Origin: Azoarcus sp.
GTDB taxonomy: Bacteria; Pseudomonadota; Gammaproteobacteria; Burkholderiales; Rhodocyclaceae
DNA: 51,978 nt
Assembly (NCBI GenBank): GCA_020725025.1
Contig: DYFV01000034.1
Coordinates: forward strand, 1 to 51,978
Direction of reading: 5' to 3'
Shown: one piece after another, positions 19,754 through 29,375 of the stretch
How the letters are laid out: every line of letters starts with the position of its first letter
How positions within the stretch are numbered: the first letter of the stretch is position 1
The notes under the pieces: model-generated
Database searches by the model: none
What the model saw: only the letters and a program-made list of their open reading frames with translations
What the model was told of the DNA's origin: nothing
Translations under genes and position numbers: made by a program

Positions 19754-22432
19754 TCAAACGATGTTGCGCGGCTTGAAGCTCATCCGCGTGAGGTCGCGCT
19801 TGAACGGCGACTCGCCGACCTTGGTCAGCACGCCGCGCCCGAGCTTGTAGCGGTAGTTGTTGGTCATCGGATCGGGCACCGCGGAGACCACCGCATTGGC
19901 CGGCGAGGAGGGAAAGTTGAAGTTCGCCTGGCACACCCCCGGGCGCATCTCGTCGGAGACCACGGCCACCGCCTGGAACTTGCCCACCGTGGTCTTGATG
20001 TGACCATCCTTCATCAGCTGGTCGAAGGTCAGGTCGGCATCGAGCACGCCCTGCGGCTGGCCGGTCTGGATGTAGACCGTGTCGTTTACCACCTCGATCA
20101 GGTCGCCCGACTCGATGCCTTTCGCCTTCGCGTCATCCGGATGGATGAAGATGAAGGAATCGGGCCAGCGCTGCGAGAGGTAGGGCTTGCGCAGGTCGTC
20201 GAAGCCGGACTGCCACACCTCGTTGACCCGCCCGTTGGTCACCCACAGCTCGCCCTTTTCCGCGCGCGGCCTGATCGCCTCGTAGAACTGGATCCAGCCG
20301 GCGTACTTCCACGGGGACTTCAGCAGGATCGCCTTGCCGCTGTGGGTGTTGAAGGCGTACATCACCTTGGTCTGCACGGTGGCGTCCTCGATCTCGCCCC
20401 AGTCGTTGTTGGGGTCGTGCAGCCGCTGGGTGCCGACGAGCTTGCCATCGCGCACGCGGATCGGGGTCTGGATGCCGGTAGTGCCGTAGCCGCGCAGAAG
20501 CTCCTGCGCCTTCACCCCCTTGTTCTTCGCCTGCATCGCGAGCGGGTGATAGTTCAGCACGCCACCGCGCGAAAAACGCGCCGCTTCCTCGAAGACGTCG
20601 TTCGAGTCCTTCCACGCGTAGCTGCCGTCCTTGTCGAAGCCCATCTTCTGCGCGAATTTTTGCACGATCCACCAGTCCGGCTTGGCCTCGCCCGGCGCGT
20701 CGTAGAACTTGCTGTACAGGCGCAGACGGCGCTCGGAGTTGCAGCGGGTGAAGTTGTCCTCGCCCCAGGATGCGACCGGGAACACGATGTCGGCGAACTC
20801 GGTGCCGATGGGCACGACCGGGTAGAGGTCGGAGTTGGCCATCACCATGCCGCCGGAGTCGACACGCTTTTTGAGCGTCTCAAAAATTGCGGCGCGGTCC
20901 AGACTCGTGATCTGGTGCGGGTTGTCGGCCGTCAGTTCGCGCATTTTCTGCGCAAGCGCGTCCGAGCCCATCATGGCCGCCACCCAGGTAGTGCCGATGA
21001 CCCAGGCGAAGCGCATGTTGCCTTGCTGCAGCCACAGGTCGAGGTTGAAGCTCTTCTTGCGCCGTCCCGGATGCTTCTCGGGCGAGAGCCAGCCCGAGCC
21101 GCCGCCGGCCGAAAGCCCGCCGCGCTGGTGGCCACCGCCGCGCGAGATCATCCGACCCGGGCGGTTGCCCGAGCCGCAGATGAGGCCCAGCGACGCGAAG
21201 GACGTCGTGTTCATGTAGTTGTTGGACCAGTAGTTGCCCTTCTCGCACATGAACGAGGTCTTCGGCATGCTGCCATCGGGCTTGCGCTTGGCGATCCATT
21301 CGGCGGCGGTGCGGATGTCATCCGGATCGAGGCCGGTGATCCTGGCCGCCACGTCCAGCTTCGACTCTTCCTGCGAGAGGATGAATTTCCTGTAGTCCTC
21401 CCAGTCGCTCTGCCACGTGCCCCAGGTGGTGCGCCACTGCCACCCGGTGTTGCGGGTGCCGCGGCCGTAGCCGGAGTCCACTTCCCAGGGCTTGGCGACC
21501 CACTTGTCGATGAACTCCTGGTCCTGCCAGTTGTTCTCGATGATGATGCGTGCGAGCGCCATGTGCAGCACGGTGTCGGTGCCGGGGATCACCGGCAGCC
21601 ACAGGCCACGGCCTTCCTTGACCGACCAGGCCACGCCGGTCGTCTTGTGCGGGGTGACGAAGATGAATTTCTTGTCGCCCGGCATCATGTGCGACGTGAA
21701 GAGTGTCGTCTTCGTCTCGTAGGGATCGACGCCGGAGAGGAAGGCTACGTCACAGCTGGCCCAGTCCTCGTAGCTCGAGGCGAAGGAGTCGATGCCCGCG
21801 TCGTCCAGGCCCGTGGCGTCGTTGGTGGCGGAACACTTGTCGTGCCAGGCGAAGGCCGGTGTGCCGATGCTCGTCATCGCGAGCTTGGTGATCGCAAAGA
21901 CGTTCTCGAAGTACTGGTACGAGTGGGACTTCACCGCCCAGGCGTGCTCGCCGTACTTGGCGAGGATGTACTTGGAGATGTCGGCCATCACCTCGGTGGC
22001 CAGATCCCAGCTCACCGGGGTGAGCTGGCCGCCCACCCGCAGCATCGGGTGCTGCAGGCGCTCGCGGGTGCGGTTGGAGGGGTTGTAGCACTTCTCGGCC
22101 AGCGTTCCGCCGCGGATCGAGTGGTTGCCCCCCACGTTCACCACGGTCGCGTCCTTGTCAGGCATGACGACGACATGGTGCGGCTTGCCCTTGTGCGTGA
22201 CGACGTTGTGCATCGCCGGGCTTACCCACGAGCTCATCATCATCTGGTGCGGGAAATCGGCGCCGAGCGCGTTCTGCCCGGCCTTGGCGCCGCCTTCCTG
22301 GCCCACCGGCCAGCGATAGACCTTGTAGCCGCAGGCGATGGTGCAGTAATCGCAGGCGGTGGTAAGCACGTCCGCATCCTTCGGCGGCAGGGGCACGAAG
22401 TCGGGGGCCTTGTAGCTGTCTTGCTTGCTCAT
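19754..22432 (-). CDS. idrA: Iodate reductase-like molybdopterin subunit (arsenite oxidase superfamily)
   Basis: An 892-residue molybdopterin oxidoreductase of the AioA/IdrA branch. The N-terminal cluster motif is C27-x2-C30-x3-C34 (CDYCTIACGY), followed by RWPVGQEGG and QNALGADF as in AioA. Ser105 before IRGG matches the AioA Ser that leaves a 3Fe-4S cluster. Of the AioA arsenite-site residues as I remember them (His195, Glu203, Arg419, His423), His197, Arg431 and His435 are kept, but the Glu position is Lys199. The length exceeds AioA (about 825). No own signal peptide is present, so it should be exported with the Tat-bearing Rieske partner. AAGGAG precedes the start, 11 bases after the Rieske gene. 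The two peroxidase-like neighbours favour iodate reductase. An arsenite oxidase relative with another substrate is the alternative. Confidence 0.85.
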   Translation of the reverse strand: MSKQDSYKAPDFVPLPPKDADVLTTACDYCTIACGYKVYRWPVGQEGGAKAGQNALGADFPHQMMMSSWVSPAMHNVVTHKGKPHHVVVMPDKDATVVNVGGNHSIRGGTLAEKCYNPSNRTRERLQHPMLRVGGQLTPVSWDLATEVMADISKYILAKYGEHAWAVKSHSYQYFENVFAITKLAMTSIGTPAFAWHDKCSATNDATGLDDAGIDSFASSYEDWASCDVAFLSGVDPYETKTTLFTSHMMPGDKKFIFVTPHKTTGVAWSVKEGRGLWLPVIPGTDTVLHMALARIIIENNWQDQEFIDKWVAKPWEVDSGYGRGTRNTGWQWRTTWGTWQSDWEDYRKFILSQEESKLDVAARITGLDPDDIRTAAEWIAKRKPDGSMPKTSFMCEKGNYWSNNYMNTTSFASLGLICGSGNRPGRMISRGGGHQRGGLSAGGGSGWLSPEKHPGRRKKSFNLDLWLQQGNMRFAWVIGTTWVAAMMGSDALAQKMRELTADNPHQITSLDRAAIFETLKKRVDSGGMVMANSDLYPVVPIGTEFADIVFPVASWGEDNFTRCNSERRLRLYSKFYDAPGEAKPDWWIVQKFAQKMGFDKDGSYAWKDSNDVFEEAARFSRGGVLNYHPLAMQAKNKGVKAQELLRGYGTTGIQTPIRVRDGKLVGTQRLHDPNNDWGEIEDATVQTKVMYAFNTHSGKAILLKSPWKYAGWIQFYEAIRPRAEKGELWVTNGRVNEVWQSGFDDLRKPYLSQRWPDSFIFIHPDDAKAKGIESGDLIEVVNDTVYIQTGQPQGVLDADLTFDQLMKDGHIKTTVGKFQAVAVVSDEMRPGVCQANFNFPSSPANAVVSAVPDPMTNNYRYKLGRGVLTKVGESPFKRDLTRMSFKPRNIV

Positions 22433-22443
22433 GTCTTTCTCCT

Positions 22444-23034
22444 TCAGGCGCCGCGCGCGGTGGTCATGGCGCTGTAGCCATAGACCAGCCCCATCACGCC
22501 GACGGCATAGATGTCATCCCCCTGCACCTCGAGCATGATCTGCGGCAGGCTCTCGGTGGCGTGGCCGGCGGCGACCATGCCGTGACGCGTCAGATCGAAG
22601 GTCGTCAGGTGCAGCGGGCAGGGGCCGAGCACCTGGTGCTCGGGCTTGTAGGTGCCGTCGAGCGGGCCGCCCATGTGGGTGCATTGCTGGTTGAAGGCGA
22701 CGATGTCCTTGTGCGGGCCGATGCCGCCCCCGGCCTCCGTCCCGAGCTTCACGAGGATGTTGCGCACGTCGGCATACGGGTAGTTGAAGTCGATCGGCTC
22801 GCCGGTCTTCAGGGCCGAGAGGCTGCCGATCTTCTGGCGCGGGTAGCTCGTCTTCAGGAGTTGGGCGGCCTCGGCGAAGCCGGGTACGCCGCCCAGGCCG
22901 ACCAGGGCGAGGAAGGCACCGCCCGAGAGCAGGAAGCTGCGCCGGCTCATGCAGGCGCGCCCGCCCTCGTGGTGATGGTCTTGGTCGCGCCCGTGCTCGG
23001 GGGCCGACTGGATCTGGATTGTTTTCTGGCTCAT
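22444..23034 (-). CDS. idrB: Iodate reductase-like Rieske subunit, Tat-exported
   Basis: A 196-residue Rieske 2Fe-2S protein. A His-rich N-terminus precedes a twin-arginine signal SRRSFLLSGGAFLALVG (RR at 31-32). Cluster ligands are C118/H120 (CTHMGG) and C139/H142 (CPLH). The two extra cysteines that form the AioB disulfide in some species are Gly and Leu here, which would be expected to lower the redox potential. It carries electrons to or from the molybdoenzyme encoded next and provides its export signal. GAGGAG precedes ATG 23034, and 10 bases separate it from the upstream cytochrome gene. An internal ATG at codon 29, directly before the RR motif, is an alternative start. Confidence 0.9.
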   Translation of the reverse strand: MSQKTIQIQSAPEHGRDQDHHHEGGRACMSRRSFLLSGGAFLALVGLGGVPGFAEAAQLLKTSYPRQKIGSLSALKTGEPIDFNYPYADVRNILVKLGTEAGGGIGPHKDIVAFNQQCTHMGGPLDGTYKPEHQVLGPCPLHLTTFDLTRHGMVAAGHATESLPQIMLEVQGDDIYAVGVMGLVYGYSAMTTARGA

Positions 23035-23044
23035 GCTCGGCTCC

Positions 23045-24184
23045 TCATTTCACCGGCGCGGGCAGCGGCTGGTAGGCGCCCGGCAGCTTGGGATCGTCGT
23101 GGATCAGGGGCTCGGTCATCGACAGCGCCTCGATGAAGGCGACCAGGTCCTTCTTCTCCTGGGCGGAGAGCCCGAGCGGCTTGACGAGCGGGCTCTTGTT
23201 GCTGCCCGCCTCGCCGCCGCGGTCGTAGAAGTCGACCACTTCCTGCAAGGTCGTGAAGACGCCGTTGTGCATGTAGGGCGCGGTGTACTTCACCTCGCGC
23301 AGCGAAGGCGTGCGGAACTTGCCGATGTCCTTCGGGTTCTTCGTCACGTAGTACAGCCCGTAGTCGCGATCCGCATCGCGGTAGCGCGCCTCGCTCACCC
23401 CTTTCTGGTAGTGCTGCCAGCGGTGGGTCACCTGGTAGAGCGGGTTGTCCTTGAAGCCCGGGAAATCGGGGAGACCGATGTCGTGGTACTTCTCGTCCGA
23501 GGCGAGCGGGCCGTTGTGGCACTGGATGCAGCCGGCCTTGCCGTTGAAGAGTGCCATGCCGCGCCTCTGCGATGCGTCGAGCGACTTCTTGTCACCGTTC
23601 ATGTAGCGGTCGAAGGGGACCTTCGATCCGTCGGAGACGACCGTGCGCTGGTAGGCGGCGATCGCGCGGTAGGCGTCGTTCATGCGCGGCCACTCCGACC
23701 CGAACACCTTCCTGAAGGATTCGACGTACTCGGGGACGAAGCGCAGGCGCATCTCCATCACCGACGGATCGCCGTTGCCGGCCACGCCGCCCTCGGCCGC
23801 CGACACGGCCTGCGACTCGAGGCTGGTGACGCTGCCCTCCCAGAAGAGCTTGTTGTAGTAGGCCGAGTTGAGCACGGTCTGCGAGTTGCGCCAGTGCTGC
23901 GTGCCGGGATAGCCGCGCGAGATGGCGTTGTTGTCGCCCCAGCCGAGCGCGGGCAGGTGGCAGGAGACGCAGGGCATGGAGCCGTCGCCGGAAAGCCGCG
24001 CGTCCCAGAAGAGTTGCTTGCCGAGCGCGACCTTCTCGGGTGTCTGGGGATTGTCCTTGGGGATGGGAACGGGCGGTAGGGGGGCGAGCGGCGGGAAGGT
24101 CTGCCCGGTCGCGGCCGTCGCCGTGAGCGCCACCGCGAAGGACGCGGCGATCGCCGAGAGCTTGAGCGTAGTGCTGGTTTTCAT
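23045..24184 (-). CDS. idrP2: Di-haem cytochrome c peroxidase-like protein (IdrP type)
   Basis: A 379-residue periplasmic protein with a signal peptide and two haem c sites, CVSCH (72-76) and CIQCH (219-223), in the bacterial CcpA/MauG arrangement, plus the C-terminal SLREVKYTAPYMHNG block. The family reduces H2O2 using periplasmic electrons. In known iodate-reduction clusters two such proteins (IdrP1, IdrP2) accompany IdrAB and are thought to remove peroxide formed during iodate reduction. It is the second gene of the operon, 10 bases from both neighbours. The P1/P2 label is by operon order only and may not match published usage. Confidence 0.88.
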   Translation of the reverse strand: MKTSTTLKLSAIAASFAVALTATAATGQTFPPLAPLPPVPIPKDNPQTPEKVALGKQLFWDARLSGDGSMPCVSCHLPALGWGDNNAISRGYPGTQHWRNSQTVLNSAYYNKLFWEGSVTSLESQAVSAAEGGVAGNGDPSVMEMRLRFVPEYVESFRKVFGSEWPRMNDAYRAIAAYQRTVVSDGSKVPFDRYMNGDKKSLDASQRRGMALFNGKAGCIQCHNGPLASDEKYHDIGLPDFPGFKDNPLYQVTHRWQHYQKGVSEARYRDADRDYGLYYVTKNPKDIGKFRTPSLREVKYTAPYMHNGVFTTLQEVVDFYDRGGEAGSNKSPLVKPLGLSAQEKKDLVAFIEALSMTEPLIHDDPKLPGAYQPLPAPVK

Positions 24185-24194
24185 GGTGCTTCCC

Positions 24195-25313
24195 TCAGTT
24201 CTTGCCGAAAGTGCGGACCTGCATCTCGGGCTGCCCCGGGTCCTTGACGATGACCGGGTCGCCGGAGAGCGTGAGCAGGAAGGCCACGAGCGCCTTTTGC
24301 TCCTTGTCAGAGAGGTTCAGGGGCTTCAGCACCGATCCCTCGCCGCCGCCCTTGTTGTAGAAGGCCACCACCTCGTCGAGCGTCGCGAGCACGCCGTTGT
24401 GCATGTAGGGCGCGGTGTACTTCAGGTCGCGAAGCTGCGCAGTCTGGAACTTGCCCGTGTCGGCCGGATTCTTGGTGATGGCGTAGGCGCCGACGTCGGT
24501 GCGCGCGTTCATGTAGTTCGGCATGCCGCTCGTGGCGTAATGCCGCAGCATGGTGATGGTGCGCACCGGGTTCGCCAGCACTTCGGGGTTTTCCGGCACG
24601 CCGGTCCTATGGAGCTTGCCGTCCGAGCCGATCGGGCCGTTGTGGCAGGCCACACAGCCGGCCTTGCCCTTGAAGAGCGCGTAGCCTGCCTGGGCTTCGG
24701 CGCTGATGGCGTTGGCGTCGCCCTTGGCAAACTTGTCGAAGGGCGCGTTGGTGGTTTCGAGGCTGCGGATGAATTCGCCGATCACGTTGAAGACGCGCAT
24801 GCCGTTGATGTCGTCGTTGCGCCACTTCTTCCACAGCGCGTCGTACTCGGGCACCTGTTTCAGCCGCTCCTGCATCAGGCGGCCATCCATGTTCATGGTG
24901 TGCGTCTCGGTGATCATGTCGCGCACGAGGGTGCCGGCATCGGTGCCGTCCAGGCGCCCGTCCCACAGGAAGCGCTGGCGGTGCCTGGCGTTGAGCACGG
25001 TCGGCGCGTTGCGGAAGTACTCCATCGACGGATAACCCGTCGACAGCGCCTGACCGTCGCTCCAACCCTTGGCCGGGTCGTGGCAGGTGGCGCAGGACAC
25101 GCCCCAGTCGCCCGAAAGGCGGCGGTCGAAGAAGAAGTGCTTGCCGAGCTCGATCATGGCCGCATTGCCCGGCTTCACATCGGGCATCGGGGCAAGATCG
25201 GGCGCGGAGCTTTCGGCAACGGCCGGTTGCACACCGGCTGCGAGCGTGACCGCCGTCGCGAGCCCGATTGCGCAAAATGCCTGCGGGATACGCTTGCGAT
25301 GCTGGTTTTTCAT
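24195..25313 (-). CDS. idrP1: Di-haem cytochrome c peroxidase-like protein (IdrP type)
   Basis: A 372-residue paralogue of the next gene. It has a signal peptide to about residue 33 and haem sites CATCH (74-78) and CVACH (220-224). Shared blocks with its neighbour include GKHFFFDRRLSGD, a conserved GYP, and LRDLKYTAPYMHNGVLATL. It is the promoter-proximal gene of the iodate reductase-like operon; a -24/-12 promoter lies about 56-70 bases before the ATG. Only 10 bases separate it from the second paralogue. A MauG-like function is a formal alternative, but no amine dehydrogenase genes are present. Confidence 0.88.
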   Translation of the reverse strand: MKNQHRKRIPQAFCAIGLATAVTLAAGVQPAVAESSAPDLAPMPDVKPGNAAMIELGKHFFFDRRLSGDWGVSCATCHDPAKGWSDGQALSTGYPSMEYFRNAPTVLNARHRQRFLWDGRLDGTDAGTLVRDMITETHTMNMDGRLMQERLKQVPEYDALWKKWRNDDINGMRVFNVIGEFIRSLETTNAPFDKFAKGDANAISAEAQAGYALFKGKAGCVACHNGPIGSDGKLHRTGVPENPEVLANPVRTITMLRHYATSGMPNYMNARTDVGAYAITKNPADTGKFQTAQLRDLKYTAPYMHNGVLATLDEVVAFYNKGGGEGSVLKPLNLSDKEQKALVAFLLTLSGDPVIVKDPGQPEMQVRTFGKN

Positions 25314-25368
25314 GGTCCCCCCTGGAGATGGAGATCGGTGGGAACAGCCCCACCACGAGGAGGGTTAC

Positions 25369-25383
25369 GCAGCGTCCGTGCCA
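25369..25383 (-). promoter_or_regulatory. Sigma-54-type -24/-12 promoter of the iodate reductase-like operon
   Basis: On the minus strand, TGGCACGGACGCTGC has the invariant GG and GC separated by exactly 10 bases. It matches the sigma-54 consensus TGGCACG-N4-TTGC except for one T to C change in the -12 part. Transcription would start near 25357, giving a leader of about 45 bases to ATG 25313. The adjacent regulator is of the sigma-54-dependent NtrC family, which makes the match meaningful. Confidence 0.72.
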
Positions 25384-25445
25384 GACCGCTAAGTCATTGA
25401 CCGTATGGATGGATACCGGAAAGTGGCTGGAAAGGGGCGGTTAGA

Positions 25446-25488
25446 AATCAACCGACCGGTCAGTTTTTGATCGGTTGATTCCTGACCG
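25446..25488. promoter_or_regulatory. Interleaved inverted repeats, candidate enhancer sites for the NtrC-type regulator
   Basis: Two perfect inverted repeats interlock: AATCAACCGA (25446-25455) with TCGGTTGATT (25471-25480), and CGGTCAG (25457-25463) with CTGACCG (25482-25488). They sit about 65-120 bases upstream of the -24/-12 element, a usual distance for activator sites. Another TTGACCG occurs near 25397-25403. They also directly follow the regulator gene's stop, so part could be a terminator hairpin, though no T-run follows on the minus strand. Confidence 0.5.
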
Positions 25489-25489
25489 C

Positions 25490-26861
<1,372 letters not shown>

Positions 26862-26884
<23 letters not shown>

Positions 26885-29147
26885 GCGGCCAGACGAGGGT
26901 AAAGCATGTCCCGTGCCCCGAGTTGCTCGATGCGTCGATGCTGGCCCCGTGCTGCGTGACGATCTTTTTCACGATGGCAAGACCCAGGCCGCTGCCTTCG
27001 CGGCGAGTGGTGAAGAAGGGCTCGAAGATGTGCTTGAGCACCGAAGGGTCGATCCCGGTGCCGGTGTCGCGCACCTCGATGCGCGCCGAGCCGGCCTCCG
27101 TGGTCGCAGTCACAGAGACGGTTCCACCCTCGGGCATGGCGTGCACCGCGTTCATGAGCAGATTCAGGAAGACCTGCTTCAGGTGGTTCGCGTCGGCGCG
27201 CAGCGGGGGCAGGGTGGCCAGGCCGTCCATCTCGAAACGCACGGCGCGACTCTTGGCATCCTTGCGGGTCCAGAAAAGCACGTCGTCGAGAATCCGTCCG
27301 AGGTCGCAAGGCTCGGGCAGAAGCGGCGCCGGGGCCGCGAAGCCGTGGAAGCTTCGCAGGAAGGCCGACAGACGGTCGACCTCGGATTCGAGCCGCTTGA
27401 GCGCCTCCACGAGACCCGGCGGGATGTTCTCCTCGTACTGCATCGCCTGCGCCACCGCCTTCATGCCGGCGAGCGGATTGCCGATCTCGTGCGCAAGCCC
27501 CATGGCGAGCTCGCCGAGCGTCGTGAGCTTTTCCAACTGGAACATCTGATGGTCTAGCTCGCGCCGCTCGTCCTGTATTTCGCGCTCACGGCTTACGTCG
27601 CGGGCAACGACGATGTAGCCGGCTGTGGTCGGGGTAATCGCGAGGGAAAGGATCCGGCTCGGAAGCTCTACGTCGCAGCGCAGCGGACGAGCACGCGCAT
27701 CTGAGGCGATCTGCGGCCATTGCGGCCAGAAATCCTCGATGCTGCAGCCGAGTGCATCGCTCGCGGCACCGAGAATGCGCACCGCTGCCGGGTTGAGGAC
27801 GCGGATACGCCCATCTCCGTCGATGGCGAGGATCCCATCCGCCGTGTGCTCGATCACCGCCTCGAGCGAAGCGCGCTGGTGCTCGAGCTCGCTCGTGCGG
27901 GCGCGAACTTCTTCCTCGAGCCTGTCGCGATGCGCGGTGATGGCCCTCGACGATTCCTGCAGCCGCTGCGCCATCGCATTGAACTTGTCCCCGAGGGCCG
28001 CAATTTCGTCGCTGCCCGACACGGAAACCCGGCCGCTGAAATCGCCGCCCGCGATCGCATCCGTCTCGTGCGACAAGGCTTCGAGCGGGCCAAGCAGGCG
28101 GCGGGAAAGGGCGTATCCGCCGATGGCGGTCACGACCAGCGCGGCGAACAACACCCCGTACAGGAGGTATAGATTGAACACCGCCAGGAACAGTTCGCGC
28201 TCCGGAAAAGCCAGTGCAATGTGCCAATTCGCGCGGGAGTTCTCCGCCAGCACGTCGCCGGCGTAAACGATTGGCGCATGCGCCGCGATCCAGCCGCCTC
28301 CCGCCTGGGCAGAGCCGCCGGCCTGCGTGAGTCCGCCCGCGATACTCGGCGGAAGAATCTTTGCCAACTCCTCGACCGGCTCCATCGAAAAGACGTCGGC
28401 CTCCTCGCCCGCCGAGCGGGCAACGTAATGCCCTCTGCTATCCAGGAGATAGGCGTTGCCGCGGCGCGCATCGGCCATTTGCTGGATCTGGTCGAGCACG
28501 ACCTCCGCGTGCAGGTTGATGACCAGCAGGCCGGCGCGCTCGCCGGCGGGGCCGGCGACCGGCGTGGCCACGCGGATGACCGGGCGTTCCGGTTTTTCGA
28601 CCTCCCCGAACTCGACGTTCAGGTCTAGCGGCGAGACGTAGATCCGACCGGGATCGACCGCCATCGCCTCGCTGAAATAGTAGCGGTCGCCCTTGTACTG
28701 CAGCTGGTCCTGAGGCACCACGCGAACGCCGTCCGCCTTGCGGTCCACGCGGACCCACTCGTGGCCATCGGCGCCGAGAAGGCGGATCTGATAGATATGG
28801 GGGTAAAGGCTGGCAAGGGCCGCATAGTCGCGCTCGAGCCGCTCGGTGGTTCTCTGCTGCAACCATGCTTCGCCCGTTTCCCTGGCGGCCACGAGATCCA
28901 TCAGGCCGCGCGCGTGGGCGAGGTACAGCAATTCGGACGAGAGCTGATCGAAGAAGCGCCCGATCCCCTGAGCGCGGACGGTGACTTCGTGGTCCAGGTT
29001 GCGCAGGGTCTCGTTCTTGAGCGTCTGCAGCGAGAAATAGACGCCCAGGGCGCCGGCCAGGGCAGTCGGTATCACCGCGGCCAGGAGAAAGGCCGCATAG
29101 ATCCGGCGGGAGAGAGAGCCCCGCGTACCGAGGTGGGAAAGGCTCAT
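26862..29147 (-). CDS. Membrane sensor histidine kinase with periplasmic Cache-type domain
   Basis: A 761-residue kinase from the chosen start. TM1 is near residues 17-38, then a large periplasmic sensor of dCache type to about 330, TM2, HAMP (353-405), coiled coil, PAS (435-540), HisKA with GLAHEIGNPLAGM (phospho-His), and HATPase_c with GTGIDP and GSGLGLAIVKKI. ATG 29147 places SRRIYAAFLLAAVIP directly at the membrane; the frame remains open to 29219. The stop lies inside the response-regulator gene, so they form one operon. The periplasmic sensor and the adjoining periplasmic operon suggest it detects an external anion, but the ligand cannot be read from sequence. Confidence 0.92.
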
Positions 29148-29375
29148 GAGTCCGTACGATGTTATGAAGCGGTCGGTCGGCAGCGATCGGACACACTGCC
29201 GGAGCGCGCTACCGATCACCCGGCGTCGTGCATCGTAGCGCTTATGGCGATCGAAATCCTTGATGGCTGAGCGAGGATGTTCGTACCGTGCGGCAATCTA
29301 GGTTCGTGAAGGCGTTCGAGATGTAGTGGCTCGATAGGCGACAGCCGTCGGGGCCGGTAGGCGCTCGATGCGATT

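Noticed and set aside
19511..22477. A 988-codon open frame on the plus strand
   Set aside because: It is the antisense of the molybdoenzyme gene, which has complete cofactor motifs. The plus-strand product has no recognisable domain.
19754..23034. Arsenite oxidase AioAB as the identity of the Rieske/molybdoenzyme pair
   Set aside because: Overall similarity is real, but the Glu to Lys change in the substrate site, the longer subunit, the two di-haem peroxidase genes and absence of aioX/aioR-type arsenic genes or arsC/arsB point to iodate reductase.
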